A DNA stretch of 64,000 bases from Bradyrhizobium commune (GTDB lineage: Bacteria > Pseudomonadota > Alphaproteobacteria > Rhizobiales > Xanthobacteraceae), in the NCBI RefSeq assembly GCF_015624505.1, contig NZ_CP061379.1, forward strand, positions 5,704,001 through 5,768,000. Reading direction: 5' to 3'. The position numbers were made by a program, and so were the translations under genes. Below are positions 62,822 through 64,000 of this stretch, piece after piece. The notes below the pieces were generated by a model. That model was not told the DNA's origin and did not search any database. It was given only the letters and a program-made list of their open reading frames with translations. The stretch's first letter is position 1. Every line of letters starts with the position of its first letter.

Positions 62822-63103
62822 ATGACAGATCACAGCACCGCGCCCGATTCACCCGCGACGGATACGTGGACGCTTGCCAATGCCAAGGCACGACTGTCCG
62901 AAGTGATCGACCGTGCCCAAACCGGCCCCCAGATCATCACCCGCCATGGCAAGCCGAATGCCGTGGTCGTTTCCGCGGAGGAATGGTCGCGCAAGACCGC
63001 GCGCAAAGGCACGCTGGCCGAATTCCTGCTGGCCTCTCCGCTGCACGGGGCCGACCTCAAGCTTGAACGCATGCACGACGTCCCCCGCGACGAGATGCCG
63101 TGA
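62822..63103 (+). CDS. Phd/YefM-type antitoxin of the VapBC-like pair
   Basis: A 93-residue antitoxin. WTLANAKARLSEVIDRAQTGPQIITRHGKPNAVVVSAEEW is the canonical Phd/YefM DNA-binding and dimer fold, followed by a C-terminal segment that should bind the toxin. Its stop overlaps the toxin start (GTGA). The ATG at 62822 is used; a GTG 15 bases upstream is possible. Confidence 0.88.
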   Translation: MTDHSTAPDSPATDTWTLANAKARLSEVIDRAQTGPQIITRHGKPNAVVVSAEEWSRKTARKGTLAEFLLASPLHGADLKLERMHDVPRDEMP

Positions 63104-63525
63104 ACCTGCTGCTTGATACCAACGTGCTGTCCGAGGTTCAGCGACCGATGCCCTCTCCCAAGGTCTTGGCATGGCTTGATACGATCGACGAGGATCGCGC
63201 GTTCATTAGTGTAGCCTCGATTGCCGAACTTCGCCGTGGCATCGCATTACTGGAGGATGGCCGCCGGCGCACGGCGCTGGCCACCTGGTTGGCTCACGAT
63301 CTACCAGAGCGTTTTGCCGGGCGCATGCTGCCGATCGACCACGCTGTGGCTGAGCGCTGGGGTGACCTGATGGCGGAGAGCCGCAGAAGCGGCGTCGCGC
63401 TATCGGTCATCGACGGCTTCTTTGCCGCCACCGCACTTGCAAATGGCCTCACGCTCGTCACGCGTAATGTAAAGGATTTTGCAGCATTCGGCGTGCAGCT
63501 ATTCAATCCCTGGGACGACGTATAG
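63100..63525 (+). CDS. PIN-domain toxin (VapC/FitB type)
   Basis: A 141-residue PIN nuclease. Acidic active-site residues are D6 (LLLDTNVLSE), E43 (IAELRRG), D105 (SVIDGFFAA) and D126 (NVKDF). It starts at GTG overlapping the antitoxin stop. VapC toxins cleave tRNA or rRNA when the antitoxin is lost. Confidence 0.9.
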   Translation: MNLLLDTNVLSEVQRPMPSPKVLAWLDTIDEDRAFISVASIAELRRGIALLEDGRRRTALATWLAHDLPERFAGRMLPIDHAVAERWGDLMAESRRSGVALSVIDGFFAATALANGLTLVTRNVKDFAAFGVQLFNPWDDV

Positions 63526-63529
63526 GAAT

Positions 63530-64000
63530 CTATCTTAACCGCACCACAGGCGCGGCTTCAGGCGCCGCATCCTGCGCATCGGCCTGGCCATCGTCGATAT
63601 CCGCCCCCTTCGGCATCGCCTCGACCACTTCGATGCCCTTGCTGTGGCAGATGGTGGCGAGGCGCTCGGGCAGCTCCTGGTCGGTGACGAAGGTCTGGAT
63701 CTGGGTCATGTGGGCGATGCGGACCGGCGCGCTGCGCCGCAGCTTGGTCGAATCAGCGACCAGCATGACGCTGCGGGCATTGGCGATGATGGCCTGCGCC
63801 ACCTGCACCTCGCGGTAGTCGAAGTCGAGCAGCGCGCCCTCCTCGTCGATCGCGGACGCGCCGATGATGGCGTAGTCAACCTTGAACTGGCCGATCAGCT
63901 GTGTCGCGGTCGAGCCGACCACGGCGCCATCGGCGCGCCGCACCGTGCCGCCGGCGACCACCACCTCGATGCGCGGATGGCGATAGAGCAGCATCGCGAC
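63530..64000 (-). CDS. glpR: DeoR-family regulator GlpR (C-terminal part; continues beyond window)
   Basis: The last 156 residues of a DeoR/GlpR-type repressor are inside the window. They contain the sugar-phosphate-sensing domain: VVAGGTVRRADGAVVGSTATQ and DYAIIGASAIDEEGALLDFDYREVQVAQAIIANA, and end with an unusual acidic/Ala/Pro tail (DDGQADAQDAAPEAAPVV). The HTH part is off the window. Position upstream of glpD and the inverted repeat support control of glycerol genes. The toxin-antitoxin pair lies between it and glpD. Confidence 0.88.
   Translation of the reverse strand, partial: VAMLLYRHPRIEVVVAGGTVRRADGAVVGSTATQLIGQFKVDYAIIGASAIDEEGALLDFDYREVQVAQAIIANARSVMLVADSTKLRRSAPVRIAHMTQIQTFVTDQELPERLATICHSKGIEVVEAMPKGADIDDGQADAQDAAPEAAPVVRLR

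Overview
The window looks like chromosomal DNA of a Bradyrhizobium-type alphaproteobacterium (order Rhizobiales). The evidence is high GC with strong GC3 bias, a fused cytochrome b/c1 gene (fbcH) behind a Rieske gene, a fused anthranilate synthase trpE(G) behind a tandem-Trp leader peptide, a rhizobial glp glycerol locus (glpR, glpD, glpS-T-P-Q-U-V order), and several short palindromic intergenic repeats of the kind scattered through Bradyrhizobium genomes. No tRNA, rRNA, CRISPR array, prophage or intact insertion sequence was seen.

Layout. 1-7.3 kb (minus strand): start of apt, trpE(G) with its trpL leader and attenuator, a DUF4375 protein, a dienelactone hydrolase, and the bc1 complex operon fbcFH. 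7.6-11.4 kb (plus): trmL, the queuosine-type pair queE/queD (the QueD homologue carries a PTPS-III-like active site), hemF, an HAD phosphatase, a DUF2158 protein. 11.4-18.7 kb: accessory region with a TauD-type dioxygenase bracketed by two copies of a small palindrome, a SnoaL-like protein, an alkylation-repair cluster (ada, a second methyltransferase, a small unknown gene), secreted proteins, and a GlcG/HbpS-like gene flanked by GGTGACAGTGCAC palindromes. 18.7-28.6 kb: a minus-strand operon (DUF1285, CoA-type NUDIX, DUF6111, CCA-adding enzyme) diverges from a plus-strand moxR-DUF58-DUF4159-membrane protein operon. 28.7-35.4 kb: a probable metal-uptake locus with a perfect Zur-like palindrome, a His-rich DUF2946 protein, an unusual TonB-dependent receptor carrying a second C-terminal beta-barrel, and its own exbB-exbD-tonB. 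35.5-41.4 kb: acetyltransferases, glycosyltransferase and partner membrane protein, NUDIX, metallophosphoesterase. 41.5-45.1 kb: isocitrate lyase aceA divergent from an XRE/ScfR-type regulator. 45.3-54.8 kb: mostly small conserved or housekeeping genes (HELLH secreted protein, TPR proteins, htpX, MltB-like transglycosylase, Old Yellow Enzyme). 54.9-64 kb: the glycerol uptake and oxidation operon glpD-S-T-P-Q-U-V, a VapBC-type toxin-antitoxin pair between glpD and glpR, and the 3' part of glpR.

The most interesting stretch is 28.7-35.4 kb: regulatory palindrome, metal-binding-looking accessory proteins, a receptor that seems to fuse a TonB-gated barrel to an Omp25-like barrel, and a dedicated TonB energiser. 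Second is the glp locus: its two ATPases have complementary defects (GlpT lacks the LSGGQ signature, GlpS lacks the switch histidine), which predicts one working and one degenerate ATP site. All functions are inferred by reading motifs; no database search was run.
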